In this document: positions 22,901 to 32,596 of the stretch, one piece after another | How the letters are laid out: the number at the start of each line of letters is the position of its first letter | Position numbering within the stretch: the stretch's first letter is position 1 | Source of the DNA: Acanthamoeba lenticulata | Taxonomy: Eukaryota; Discosea; Longamoebia; Acanthamoebidae | Length of the DNA: 64,000 nt | Assembly: GCA_002179805.1 (NCBI GenBank) | Contig: NAVB01000002.1 | Location: 1-64,000 of the forward strand | Direction of reading: 5' to 3' | Program-made: the position numbers and the translations under genes | Notes under the pieces: generated by a model | The model's input: the letters and a program-made list of their open reading frames with translations, nothing else | Told to the model about the DNA's origin: nothing | Database searches by the model: none

Positions 22901-25900
22901 CCGGCGCCGTCGCAGCTGCCGCCCCACATCTCTGACCAGGTGCGCGAGGCCGTCGTCATCTACCTGGGCACCCTCGCGCGCCACCTCGCGCCCGAGGACC
23001 CCAAGGTGCGCGCCGTCATCGACCGCCTGCTCGAGGTCCTCAGGACGCCCGCCGAGTCGGTCCAGAAGGCCGTCAGCCAGTGCCTGGCCTCCCTCATGAA
23101 GAACGTCACCGACGATGCCCAGAAGGAGAAGTACGTGAGCCTTCTCCTCGAGCGTCTCCTCAAGGGCTCCTCCTACGGTGACCGCCGCGGCGCCGCCTAC
23201 GGTCTCGCCGGATGTACGTCGTCGTTGTCGTCCTTCTACTGTTCTGCCCACCCGCTTGCCGCAGCTTACGAGCGGGACGCTGCGCAGTGGTCAAGGGCAT
23301 CGGTATCCCGATCCTCAAGCAGTACGGGATCATGGACAAGCTCCAGTCGGCTGTGGAGAACAAGAAGAGCATCAACACGCGCCAGGGCTCCCTCTTTGCC
23401 GTGCGCCTTTCTCTTCTCCTCCTCCTGTATCCCCTCTTTTCTCACTGCTTGGTCTCACACGACGACGATGCGACATCGATGATGGCGACGCAACAGTTCG
23501 AGTGCCTGTCGACGATGCTGAAGCTGTCGTTCGAGCCCTACGTGATCCAGATCCTCCCGAAGCTGCTGCAGTCGTTCAGCGATCAGAGCGAGCAGGTGCG
23601 GGAGGCCACGGGCGACGCGGCGCGGGCGATCATGGGCAACCTGTCGGGCCACGGCGTGAAGCTCGTGCTGCCTGCGCTGCTCAAGGCCCTCGAGGATCGG
23701 TCCAAGAACTGGCGCACGAAGCAGGCGGCCGTGGAGCTGCTCGGGACGATGGCCTTTTGTAACCCGCGGCAGCTGTCGACCTGTCTGCCCACTATCGTGC
23801 CCCGGCTCGGCGTGGTGCTCACCGACACGCACCAGAAGATCGTCGAGGCGGCGCGCATCGCGCTCGAGAACATCGGCGCCGTCATCCGCAACCCGGAGAT
23901 CCAGGCCCACGTCCCGATCCTCATCCAGGCCATCTACGACCCGGACCGCCACACGATCGCCGCGCTCGACGCGCTGCTGAGCACGTCCTTTGTGCACGTC
24001 ATCGACGTGCCCTCGCTGGCCCTCATCATGCCCATCCTGTCCCGCGCGCTCAAGGACCGCAAGACCGAGGTCAAGAAGAAGTCGGCCCAGATCGTGGGCA
24101 ACATGTGCTCGCTGGCCGACCACAAGGACCTCGTGCCCTACCTCGAGGCCCTCATCCCCGAGCTCCAGAACATCCTCACCGACCCCATCCCGGACGTCCG
24201 TACCGTCAGCGCCAAGGCCCTCGGCACCCTCGTCCACGGCATCGGCGAGCAGAACTTCAACACCCTCATCCCGTGGCTCCTCGAGACCATGCAGTCCGAC
24301 GCCGGCTCCGTCGAGCGCACCGGCGCCGCCCAGGGTCTCTCTGAAGTCATCGCTGGCCTCGGTTCGTTCCTTCTTCTTCTTCTTGTTCAAGGCGATGATG
24401 ATGCTAATGATGTTGATGGTGATGTTCGTGACTGCAGGCGTGTCCAAGTTCGAGGAGCTGCTGCCGCAGATCATGGACGGGACGGAGGACTCGCAGTGGC
24501 ACGTGCGCGAGGGCTACATCGGGCTGTTTGTGTACCTGCCGTCGGCCCTGCGCGAGGCCTTCCCGCCCTACATGGGCACCCTCATGCCGGCCATCCTGCG
24601 CGGCCTGGCCGACGAGACCGAGTCCGTGCGCGAGATCTCGCTGCGCGCCGGCCAGGCCTTTGTCACTCAGTACGCCGAGACGTCGATCAACGTCATGCTC
24701 CCGACCCTGCTCGATGGTCTCTTCGACGACAACTGGCGCATTCGCCAGTCCTCAACCCTCCTCGTCGGCGATCTCCTCTTCCACTTCCTCGACAAGGACC
24801 AGAAGAAGGAGAACCAGCAGCGCCGTACGTCGTATTTATTTATTTATTTTTTCTATTATTTTTTATTCTGAAATTCTAAACTACTTTTGTTTTATGCAAA
24901 TACTAATTCAAAATAAAACAAAACAAAAACAAAAACAAAAACAAAAAAAACAACAGTTATCAGTGGCAGCTTGGACGCGGAGGTGCAGGCCGACATCCTG
25001 TCGCGGCTGTACATGTTGCGCAGCGACCCGAACGCGGTGGTGCGGCAGCAGGCCCTCGTGGTCTGGAAGTCGGTCGTGGAGCACACGCCGGCCACGCTCA
25101 AGCGCGTGCTGCCCAAGATGATGCACATCATCATCCAGTGCCTGGGCAGCGCCGCCTTCGACAAGCGCGAGGTGGGCGGCAAGACCCTGGGCGACCTCGT
25201 CAACAAGCTGGGCGAGCGCATCCTCCCGGACATCATTCCCATCCTCGAGGACGGTCTTCGCAGCCCGCTCTCTGACACTCGCCAGGGCGTGTGCCTCGGT
25301 CTTACCGAGGTCATCGCCTCGGCCCAGAAGCACCACATCGCCGAGTGCGTCCTTTTTTTTTTGCTTTTTTTTTGAATAGTCATTTCAGTTTGGGTTTCTT
25401 ATCTGTTGTGGTTTGTGTCGACAGGTACCTGCACATCATCATGCCCGCCGTGTCGCGCGCTTTGTGCGATCCGTTGGACGAGGTCCGTGAGGCCGCCGCG
25501 CAGGCCTTTGACCGCCTCTACCGCTCGGTCACGACCAAGGCCATCGACGACATCGTGCCCGGTCCGCCACCTCCTCCTGCTCCTTATTCCCGTTTGCCTT
25601 GTCCTCGTCATCTCTGACGGGCCCGAACCCTATATCCGTGTGTGTTTGTAATGTAGACCTGCTGGACCAGCTCGAGAAGCCCGAGGTGGCCGACTACGCC
25701 CTGGACGGCCTGCGGCAGATCATCTCCCTGCGCGCCGCCGCCATCCTGCCCTACCTCATCCCCAAGCTCACCGCGCCGCCCATCACGTACGTCAGGACGC
25801 CGGGTCACGTGCGTGGCTTTCGAAAGCCCGTTCTGACGCACACGCGCACCGCACACGCATACAACAGGGCGTTCAGCGCCAAGGCGCTCAGCTCGGTGGC

Positions 25901-27953
25901 CGAGGTGTCGGGCCCGTCGCTGTACCAGCACCTGGGCATCCTGGTCCCGTGCCTCATCGAGGCCATGCAGCCGCAGCCCGACGCCGCCGATCCGGCGGCC
26001 CAGCTCGAGGCGGCCAAGACCTACGGCCAGCGCATGGTCCTGTGCGTGCGCGAGGACGGCATGCACCTGCTCTTTGCCGAGCTGCTGCGCGCGGCCGACC
26101 ACGCCTCCCCGAGCTACCGCGCGGCGGCGCTCACCCTCCTGGGCACCTACTGCGCCGACTCCAAGGTCGACTACCGGCCGCACGTCCCGTCGGTCTTCAA
26201 GAAGCTCATCGAGCTCCTCAACGACTCGACCGTCGAGGTCCAGAAGGCCGCCTGGGCCGGCCTCGACGGCCTCGTCAAGGCGCTCGACAAGTCCGACCAG
26301 GTCGGCTACGTCAGTACGTTCATCCCTTCTCCTTCTCCTCACAACGACGACCGCCTGAGGCTCATCCGACTTCACGCGTGCGCTCTCCAGATGACGTGCG
26401 GACGTACCTGGGCTACGTGCGGGATGACCTCAAGAAGCAGGGCAAGGCCGCCCTGCCCGGCCTGTGCCTGCCCAAGGGCCTCGACGCCCTCCTGCCCCTC
26501 TTCCTTCAGGGTACTCTTCTCTCGCGTTTCGAAATTGTTTCGAAATTGTTTACTAATCCTCATTAAAATACGGCAGGACTCATGTTCGGTTCGCCCGAGC
26601 AGAGGGAGGTGTCGGCGCTGGGCATGGGCGACCTGATCGAGATGACGACGCCGCAGGCGCTGGGCCCGTTCGTGATCAAGATCACGGGTCCGCTCATCCG
26701 TATCATCGGCGACCGCTTCCCGCCCAAGGTCAAGCTGGCCATCCTCCGGACCCTCTCGTACGCTTTCCGCTACTGCTATTCCAGCTATGCATTGTACCTT
26801 AATCGCTGACATACCCAACATTCCAACGACTTTAGGCTGCTGCTCGACAAGGGCGGCCCGATGCTGAAGCCGTTCCTGCCGCAGCTGCAGACGACCTTCG
26901 TCAAGGCGCTGTCCGACGCGACGTCGGCCGAAGTGCGCGACCAGGCGGCCATCGCGCTGGGCAAGCTGATGGGCATGCACACGCGCGTGGACCCGCTGGT
27001 GACGGAGCTCATGGCCGGCATCAACGAGGCCACGGGCGGCGTGCAGGAGGCCATGCTGGGCGCCCTCCAGCGCGTGCTCCTCTCGGCCGGCGACAAGGTC
27101 AAGCCGGACATCCTGGCCAAGCTGGCCCCGACCCTGTTCGAGCTGCTCCAGTCGGACGACGAGCACACGCGCACCATCGCCAGCCGCTGCCTCGCGGCCT
27201 ACTGCAAGTACTGCTCGCCCGACGAGTTTGAGCGCATCGTGCGCACGGAGCTCTCGGTCGAGGCCGGCGACGTCAAGGCCCAGTGGAAGCTGCGCCATTC
27301 CTACACCCTGGCCCTCGATTACGTGTTCCGCTTCGCCTTTGACCGCGTCCTCGCCAGCGACGAGCTCCTCCGCGTCGCTGCAGCCCACGTCCTCGCCATG
27401 CTCCGCGACGACAAGCCCGCCGTCAAGAGGGCCGCCGTCGCCTGCGCCGACACCTTCCTCACGCGCCTCCCCGAGGACCACCCGACCTTTGACGCGGCCG
27501 TTCAGTCGCTGCTGCCGTTGGTCGTGCGCGCCACCAACGACCAGCAGCTCGACATCAAGCAGGAGGCTGTGCGGGCCGTCAAGCAGTTCGCCAAGAAGCG
27601 GCCGGCCACGACCACGGCCCAGCTCGACCTCATCGTCCCGGCCCTCTTTGCCCGCGTCAAGGACCGCGCCTCCATGCCCGTCAAGCTTGGTACCAACTTC
27701 CTTAACTTGCACCTTGATGATGATGAACATGATGACATTGTGCTGACACCGTCTGCCAACCGTTTCAGCGGCCGAGCGCGCGCTGCTGCACGCGCTGCGC
27801 ATCCACGCGGACCCGGAGCTGCTGACGCAGTACGCGAGCAAGCCCTCGGCCATGGGCGGCAACAAGGTCGAGGTCAAGGCCCTCGTGGACTACTGCAAGC
27901 GGATCTTGGCCAAGCTCGCGCCCGACAGCGAGGACGAGCGCGACCAGTTCTAG
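16993..27953 (+). CDS. GCN1: GCN1 translational activator (ribosome-bound HEAT-repeat scaffold)
   Basis: Giant HEAT-repeat protein that sits on ribosomes with an ABCF partner (GCN20) and activates the eIF2alpha kinase GCN2 during amino-acid starvation or ribosome collisions. The start is ATG 16993 (a second ATG follows at once). An N-terminal HEAT region is interrupted by charged, Ala-rich inserts (for example near 19800-19910). The central EF3-like part is unmistakable at 23480-24360 ([50 protein letters not shown]). The region corresponding to the GCN2-RWD binding segment should lie about 25.6-26.9 kb. More HEAT repeats lead to the end [15 protein letters not shown], stop 27951-27953. There are about 20 exons, some over 1 kb (near 20.0-21.2 kb and 21.9-23.2 kb). 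Introns are T-rich. Exact limits were not all verified. Confidence 0.93.
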
Positions 27954-28660
27954 ACGCGTGTCTTCCCTTTTTTTCTCCATATTTTCACCTTAATTTAAAC
28001 AAGCTGTTCTTCTTTTCACGATTTCTTATTTACCTGCGGAGGTGAAGAGCTTGCCGAGTAGGCGTCGAGCGTCCAAAGGCCGCCAGCAGCGCCGAGTCGT
28101 CCCTGTGGAGTTGAGGCAGCATGGCCGTGGGCTGTGGCGAGGTCTTGGCGGTTCCGGTAAACTGGACAGGAGAGATTGGCCATTGGGCGCGACTGTAAGT
28201 ATGAAAGAGAGTTGCATAGAAACGGCGACGGGGCTTGAAAAGGCCCCACTCGATCACTGTTTGTGCCAGCGAGATGCCCGGCGACTGGCCGTTCTACAAC
28301 AGGCACGTCAATACAAGAGGATCACGTGACCGACGATCACCATGTACTCCTGTCGGCAGGCATTTTACTTATATTCGTTGCCATCGCTCGGAGCGTGAGG
28401 TGATTGCTGTGTAGCGCGCCGTTGGTGCCTACCACCAGCTTCTTGCGCGTGAACAAACCCCTTCACCAGAGCTAGAAGTTGGCTAGCTGGGGCACTGGTG
28501 TCCACCCTGGTAGCCATTGCAGCACAGGTCATCGGGTGTTGGAGAAGAAAGGAAGCCCACGAGGGGTCTTCAGGCCAAGTAGCCTTCATTGCCTTTTTTC
28601 TTTTTTTTCTCTCTCTTTTTTTCTCCTCTCCCGCTTGTAATCTCAACGCCTTGCTGCGAG
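27954..28660. other. Intergenic region between GCN1 and the PPR gene
   Basis: About 700 bp. Open frames on both strands, including a 171-codon minus frame at 28365-28880, show no motif and no consistent start. A pyrimidine-rich tract at 28590-28635 (TTTTTTC/TCTC) immediately precedes the PPR start codon and is probably its 5' UTR or promoter. No gene is supported. Confidence 0.4.
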
Positions 28661-30969
28661 ATGAATCGCCTGCTGGCCCGGGAAACAGGGGCAAGTGCAG
28701 CAGCCTGGAGCAGTATCCGTCCAGGTTTCGCGCCCCTGCTGAGTAGGGCAGCACCTTCTGCTGCCCGACAGTCTCGAACTTTTTCGATTGCGCAAGCTCC
28801 CCCACCCTCACCCTCTGCCAGCAAGCCACATGCTGCGCCAAAGAGCCGCCGCAGATGGCCTGGTAGCAGTAGTTCGGCACGCTCTGTTTCTTCGGGTGTA
28901 GCAGAACAGGGGACTATTCAGGGTGCGCCCTCGGCCACCAGGCCACCACCACGTTCGGCGCGCCCTCTTTTGGTTCCTCTCTCTCTTTGTGCTGCTTCCT
29001 GGGCTGATACGGTGGACGGACGGGGGTCGGACAGCCACGGAAAGTAGAAGAAGAGACGACAACAACCAACCTCGCGCGGTCCCGACTTGGTCGTCGCCAG
29101 CTGAAGTGGTGGCACAGATCGAGCGCCTGCACGCTTCGGTGAAGCAGGTGCACGAACTCGCCAGAAGCCTCAAGCAACTGCGCCACTCGCAAGACGCAGG
29201 TTCTTCTTCTTCTTCTTCCATTTTTCTTCATTTTTTTTTTTCAATTGTTCATAATGTGTGGTGCGCGCAGGACAATGGCGGCGTGCGGTGCAGGCGCTTG
29301 TGGAGCTGCTCGTGCAGAAAGCGCAGTGCGAGCGGAGGGCCCTGAGCGCCGTGTTGCCCCTGGTGGAAGATGGTAACGTGGCCATCAACCTGTTCCGTCG
29401 CATCACGGTACCTCCCTCTTGCCTCCCTGCCTCCGGTCCCGTTTTATCAGGACTATTTCGTTTTTGTATTATTATTTTCTTTTATTTTGCCAGAACAGGA
29501 ATGAATCACCTTTCTTGTGCACGTGTGCACAGGGTCCTGACCTCATCAGCTTCAATGCCTTGCTCGATGCGCTGGCCAAGGCCGGACGAGCCGACGACGC
29601 GCTGCGCCAGTTCGAGCAGATCGGCAAGGCCGGCCTGAAGCCCAACTTGCACAACTTCAACACACTTCTCGATGCGCTGGCCAAGGCTGGGCGAGCCGAC
29701 GACGCGCTGCACCAGTTCGAGCAGATCAGCAAGGCCGGCCTGAAGCCCAGCTTAGTGAACTTCAACACGCTGCTCAATGCGCTGGCCAAGGCCGGACGAG
29801 CCGACGACGCGCTGCACCAGTTCGAGCAGATCGGCAAGGCCGGCCTGAAGCCCTGCTTAGTGACCTTCAATACACTTCTCACTGCGCTGGCCAAGGCTGG
29901 GCGAGCCGACGACGCGCTGCGCCAGTTCGAGCAGATCGGCAAGGCCGGCCTGGTGCCGTGCTTAGTGACCTTCAATACACTTCTCACTGCGCTGGCCAAG
30001 GCTGGGCGAGCCGACGACGCGCTGCACCAATTCGAGCAGATCGGCAAGGCCGGCCTTCAGCCCAACTTGCGCAGCTTCAACACACTTCTCGATGCGCTGG
30101 CCAAGGCCAGACGAGCCGACGATGCGCTGCACCAGTTCGAGCAGATCGGCAAGGCCGGCCTTCAGCCCAACTTGCACAGCTTCAACACACTTCTCGATGC
30201 GCTGGCCAAGACTGGACGAGCCGACGACGCGCTGCGCCAGTTCGAGCAGATCAGCAAGGCCGGCCTGAAGCCCAGCATAGTGAACTTCAATACACTTCTC
30301 AATGCGCTGGCCAAGGCCGGACGAGCCGACGACGCGCTGCACCAGTTCGAGCAGATCCACAAGGCCGGCCTTCAGCCCGACTTGCACTGCTTCAACACAC
30401 TTCTCAATGCGCTGGCCAAGGCCGGACGAGCCGACGACGCGCTGCACCAGTTCGAGCAGATCCACAAGGCCGGCCTGAAGCCCGACTTGCGCTGCTTCAA
30501 CACACTTCTCGATGCGCTGGCCAAGGCTGGGCGAGCCGACGATGCGCTGCACCAGTTCGAGCAGATCGGTAAGGCCGGCCTTCAGCCCAACTTGCACAGC
30601 TTCAACACACTTCTCGATGCGCTGGCCAAGGCCAGACGAGCCGACGATGCGCTGCACCAGTTCGAGCAGATCGGCAAGGCCGGCCTGAAGCCCAGCTTAG
30701 TGAACTTCAATACACTTCTCAATGCGCTGGCCAAGGCCGGACGAGCCGACGACGCGCTGCGCCAGTTCGAGCAGATCCACAAGGCCGGCCTGAAGCCCGA
30801 CTTGCGCTGCTTCAACACACTTCTCGATGCGCTGGCCAAGGCTGGGCGAGCCGACGATGTGCAGCACTACTTCGACCAGATCGAAAAGGCTGGCCTGACG
30901 CCTGACGTGTACAGCTTTAAAGCGCTGCGGTCTGCGCTGACCAAGGCCGGCCACTTGACGCGCAGCTGA
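28661..30969 (+). CDS. Pentatricopeptide-repeat (PPR) RNA-binding protein, organellar type (666 aa)
   Basis: Four exons with matching phases: 28661-28922, 29035-29199, 29271-29407 and 29533-30969. The N-terminus (MNRLLARETGASAAAWSSIR) is rich in Arg, Ala and Ser with no acids at its very start apart from one Glu, as in a mitochondrial targeting peptide. Exons 2-3 give helical pairs without clear repeats. Exon 4 is almost wholly PPR: 13 full 35-residue repeats (FNTLLDALAKAGRADDALHQ then FEQIGKAGLKPNLHS) plus a partial one. P-type PPR proteins bind organellar RNA, one base per repeat, for stability, processing or translation. The DNA repeats are nearly identical (105-bp period), implying recent expansion or gene conversion. 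No DYW/E editing domain follows; the stop comes after LTKAGHLTRS. Its target is unknown. Confidence 0.92.
29539..30960 (+). repeat. Tandem 105-bp PPR-coding repeats (about 13.5 copies)
   Basis: Each 105-bp unit encodes a 35-residue PPR. Units share long identical blocks (for example GCGCTGGCCAAGGC and CAGTTCGAGCAGATC) and differ mainly in the codons at the repeat junction (K/Q-P-N/S/C/D-L-x-x). The last one and a half units are diverged. This layout is typical of expansion by unequal crossing-over, with variation confined to the RNA-contacting position. Confidence 0.95.
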
Positions 30970-31074
30970 CCTCTGCGTGATGCGCTGTCCAAGGCCAATT
31001 CACATTGGCCGTTTGAACCACAAAAAAATCTAAAAACTCTAAAAAATCTAAAAAATCTAAAAAATTTTGGGTCA

Positions 31075-31635
31075 GCTCTTGAATTACAGAACATATATGT
31101 TCGCTGAGGGACGCCAGCAAGCTCAGAGCTTGGCGGTGGAGCTGCTTGACCAACCGGCGCAGGATCTGCCGCTGGCCGACTGGGAATGGCCTCCACAAAC
31201 TGGCCACCTTCTTGTCGAGCCACTCAATGATCTCCTTTTCCTTCAGGTCGCCAGCATCGGCCTTTTTCACGACGAACGCCTTTGGCAACTGCTCGCCACA
31301 GGCAGCACGAGCAGCTGGTCAGCGCAACAAAGTCAAGGCTTTTACAAGCTCGGAGAGAAGGGGCCACACACCTCGCCCGCATAGGGGTCCGGGATGCCGA
31401 CTACGGCCACGTCCACGATGGCCGGGTGGTCCAGCAGTTTGGCTTCGAGCTCGGCCGGCGGCACCTGGAAGCCCTTGTACTTGATGCTCCTTGGCGCGGT
31501 CGATGATGAAGTAGTAGCCCTCGCGGTCGACCTTAGCGATGTCGCCCGTGTGCAGGAATCCCTGCGCGTCGATGGTCTCTCGCGTGGCGTCAGGTCGGTT
31601 CAGGTAACCTAATGAGATGATGACGATCAGCATCG
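31075..31635 (-). pseudogene. Decayed C-terminal fragment of an AMP-forming acyl/coumarate-CoA ligase
   Basis: Read on the minus strand, the piece begins after a splice-like AG near 31610 with [20 protein letters not shown], then [21 protein letters not shown]. This is the conserved hinge region of adenylate-forming enzymes (4-coumarate/long-chain acyl-CoA ligase type). The frame then breaks at about 31490: [19 protein letters not shown] reads on only in another frame, so the base count is off within GAGCATCAAG. After an intron-like gap, KAFVVKKADAGDLKEKEIIE (near 31260) is followed by another shift before the expected ILRRLVKQL near 31150. The N-terminal AMP-binding core is absent. I see it as a relic with at least two frameshifts, not a working enzyme. 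Confidence 0.7.
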
Positions 31636-31778
31636 GATTCCCTCATGGTGATGAGATCATCTCGGCACATCCGCCTCCACGAGGGCTATACTGCGTTCAG
31701 CAGCGGCGAGAGCGGTGGTCACGTTGGCGACCTTTTGGTTGCGGGTCTCGTAGGCCAGCCGGTGTTGTTGCGCTGAGT

Positions 31779-31824
31779 AACCTGGCCCACTTTACAGTCT
31801 TCCAACCTGGCCCACTTTACAGTC
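31779..31824 (+). repeat. Short tandem duplication, 21-bp unit, period 25 bp
   Basis: The unit beginning AACCTGGCCCACTTTACAG occurs at 31779-31799 and again at 31804-31824, with 4 bp between. It lies between decayed gene pieces and has no obvious function. Confidence 0.7.
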
Positions 31825-31839
31825 CGAAACACTTGGAGC

Positions 31840-32210
31840 GCCAACAAGCCACGTGACCCGCAAGGTGGGCGGCGTCAACGTCCTGCTGCCGCTACGTGCA
31901 GGCCGGGATCTTGCTCGGCTACCACCGCCGCATTCACAACCTCCTCGACGGCTCCGACCCGACCGTGCTCCCCCACCCGAGGCGGTGCTTCTTGAAAGAG
32001 AAGAGAGCAAGGGGGCCAAGGCTTCATACCGCGGACAACAATGGAAACAGACGGTGCAACTTCGCCGACGTAGGTGTCTGCAGGACGCTCAGCCGGGAGC
32101 TCACTGACGCGCTCGAGTCACAGTTCTGGGACAATGACCTCAACCTCTTCTACCGCCTCAACACGGCCCACCCCGCCGTGAAGCGTGGGAGGAATTGTAA
32201 CCTTTAACAC
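31840..32210 (+). pseudogene. Orphan coding-like fragments, frame-broken
   Basis: Two stretches look protein-like but lie in different frames without a convincing splice: KVGGVNVLLPL near 31863 and ILLGYHRRIHNLLDGSDP from about 31907. Further on comes LTDALESQFWDNDLNLFYRL (near 32101-32160). Neither gives a family I can name. Given the ligase relic next door, this is probably another broken gene remnant. A real short gene cannot be excluded. Confidence 0.25.
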
Positions 32211-32596
32211 GTGTTCGTTGTTGGTCAGCAGGCCTTAAGAGTAACTATGCACTTCATAATTAATGAGTTGATTTCTGGAACACGAACATGCTGATCTGGT
32301 CGATCTTTCTCTGTCTGCTCTTCTCCTGCAGGACAAAGACCGCGCGGGTGAGTGACACAACTCAGCGCATGTACATGTATGGACATCAAACGCCAATGCT
32401 CAGCAGAGAAAAGAGGGAAAACGGAGCAAGCAAAAGAGAAGAAAGCAAACAAGAAGAACCGTGGGCGACGAACGGCAGAGACGCCGCATTTCATCTCTAT
32501 ACGGCTCGCGCATGAGGCAGCCAGTAAGAACGGCGGCAGAGGCGTGAACAGCAATTCACGTGCAGTCTAGTCTCAATTTTTTGGTCAATTGCCCCA
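32211..32596. other. Intergenic region upstream of the TPR/SBF2-like gene
   Basis: About 390 bp with purine-rich AGAAAAGAGGGAAA and AAGAGAAGAAAGC tracts near 32405-32455. No supported gene. It is probably the promoter of the following gene. Confidence 0.35.

Noticed and set aside
21869..23251. 460-codon antisense frame over GCN1
   Set aside because: Same shadow effect. No motifs and no splice-compatible neighbours.
26372..27877. 501-codon antisense frame over GCN1
   Set aside because: Shadow of the 3' GCN1 exons; low-complexity and without any domain.
28365..28880. 171-codon minus-strand frame
   Set aside because: No recognisable domain, overlaps the first exon of the PPR gene, and its Lys-rich run is the complement of a promoter pyrimidine tract.
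29539..30960. Regular repeats that could be mistaken for a CRISPR array or satellite
   Set aside because: The 105-bp unit is in frame, has no spacers and encodes PPR motifs.
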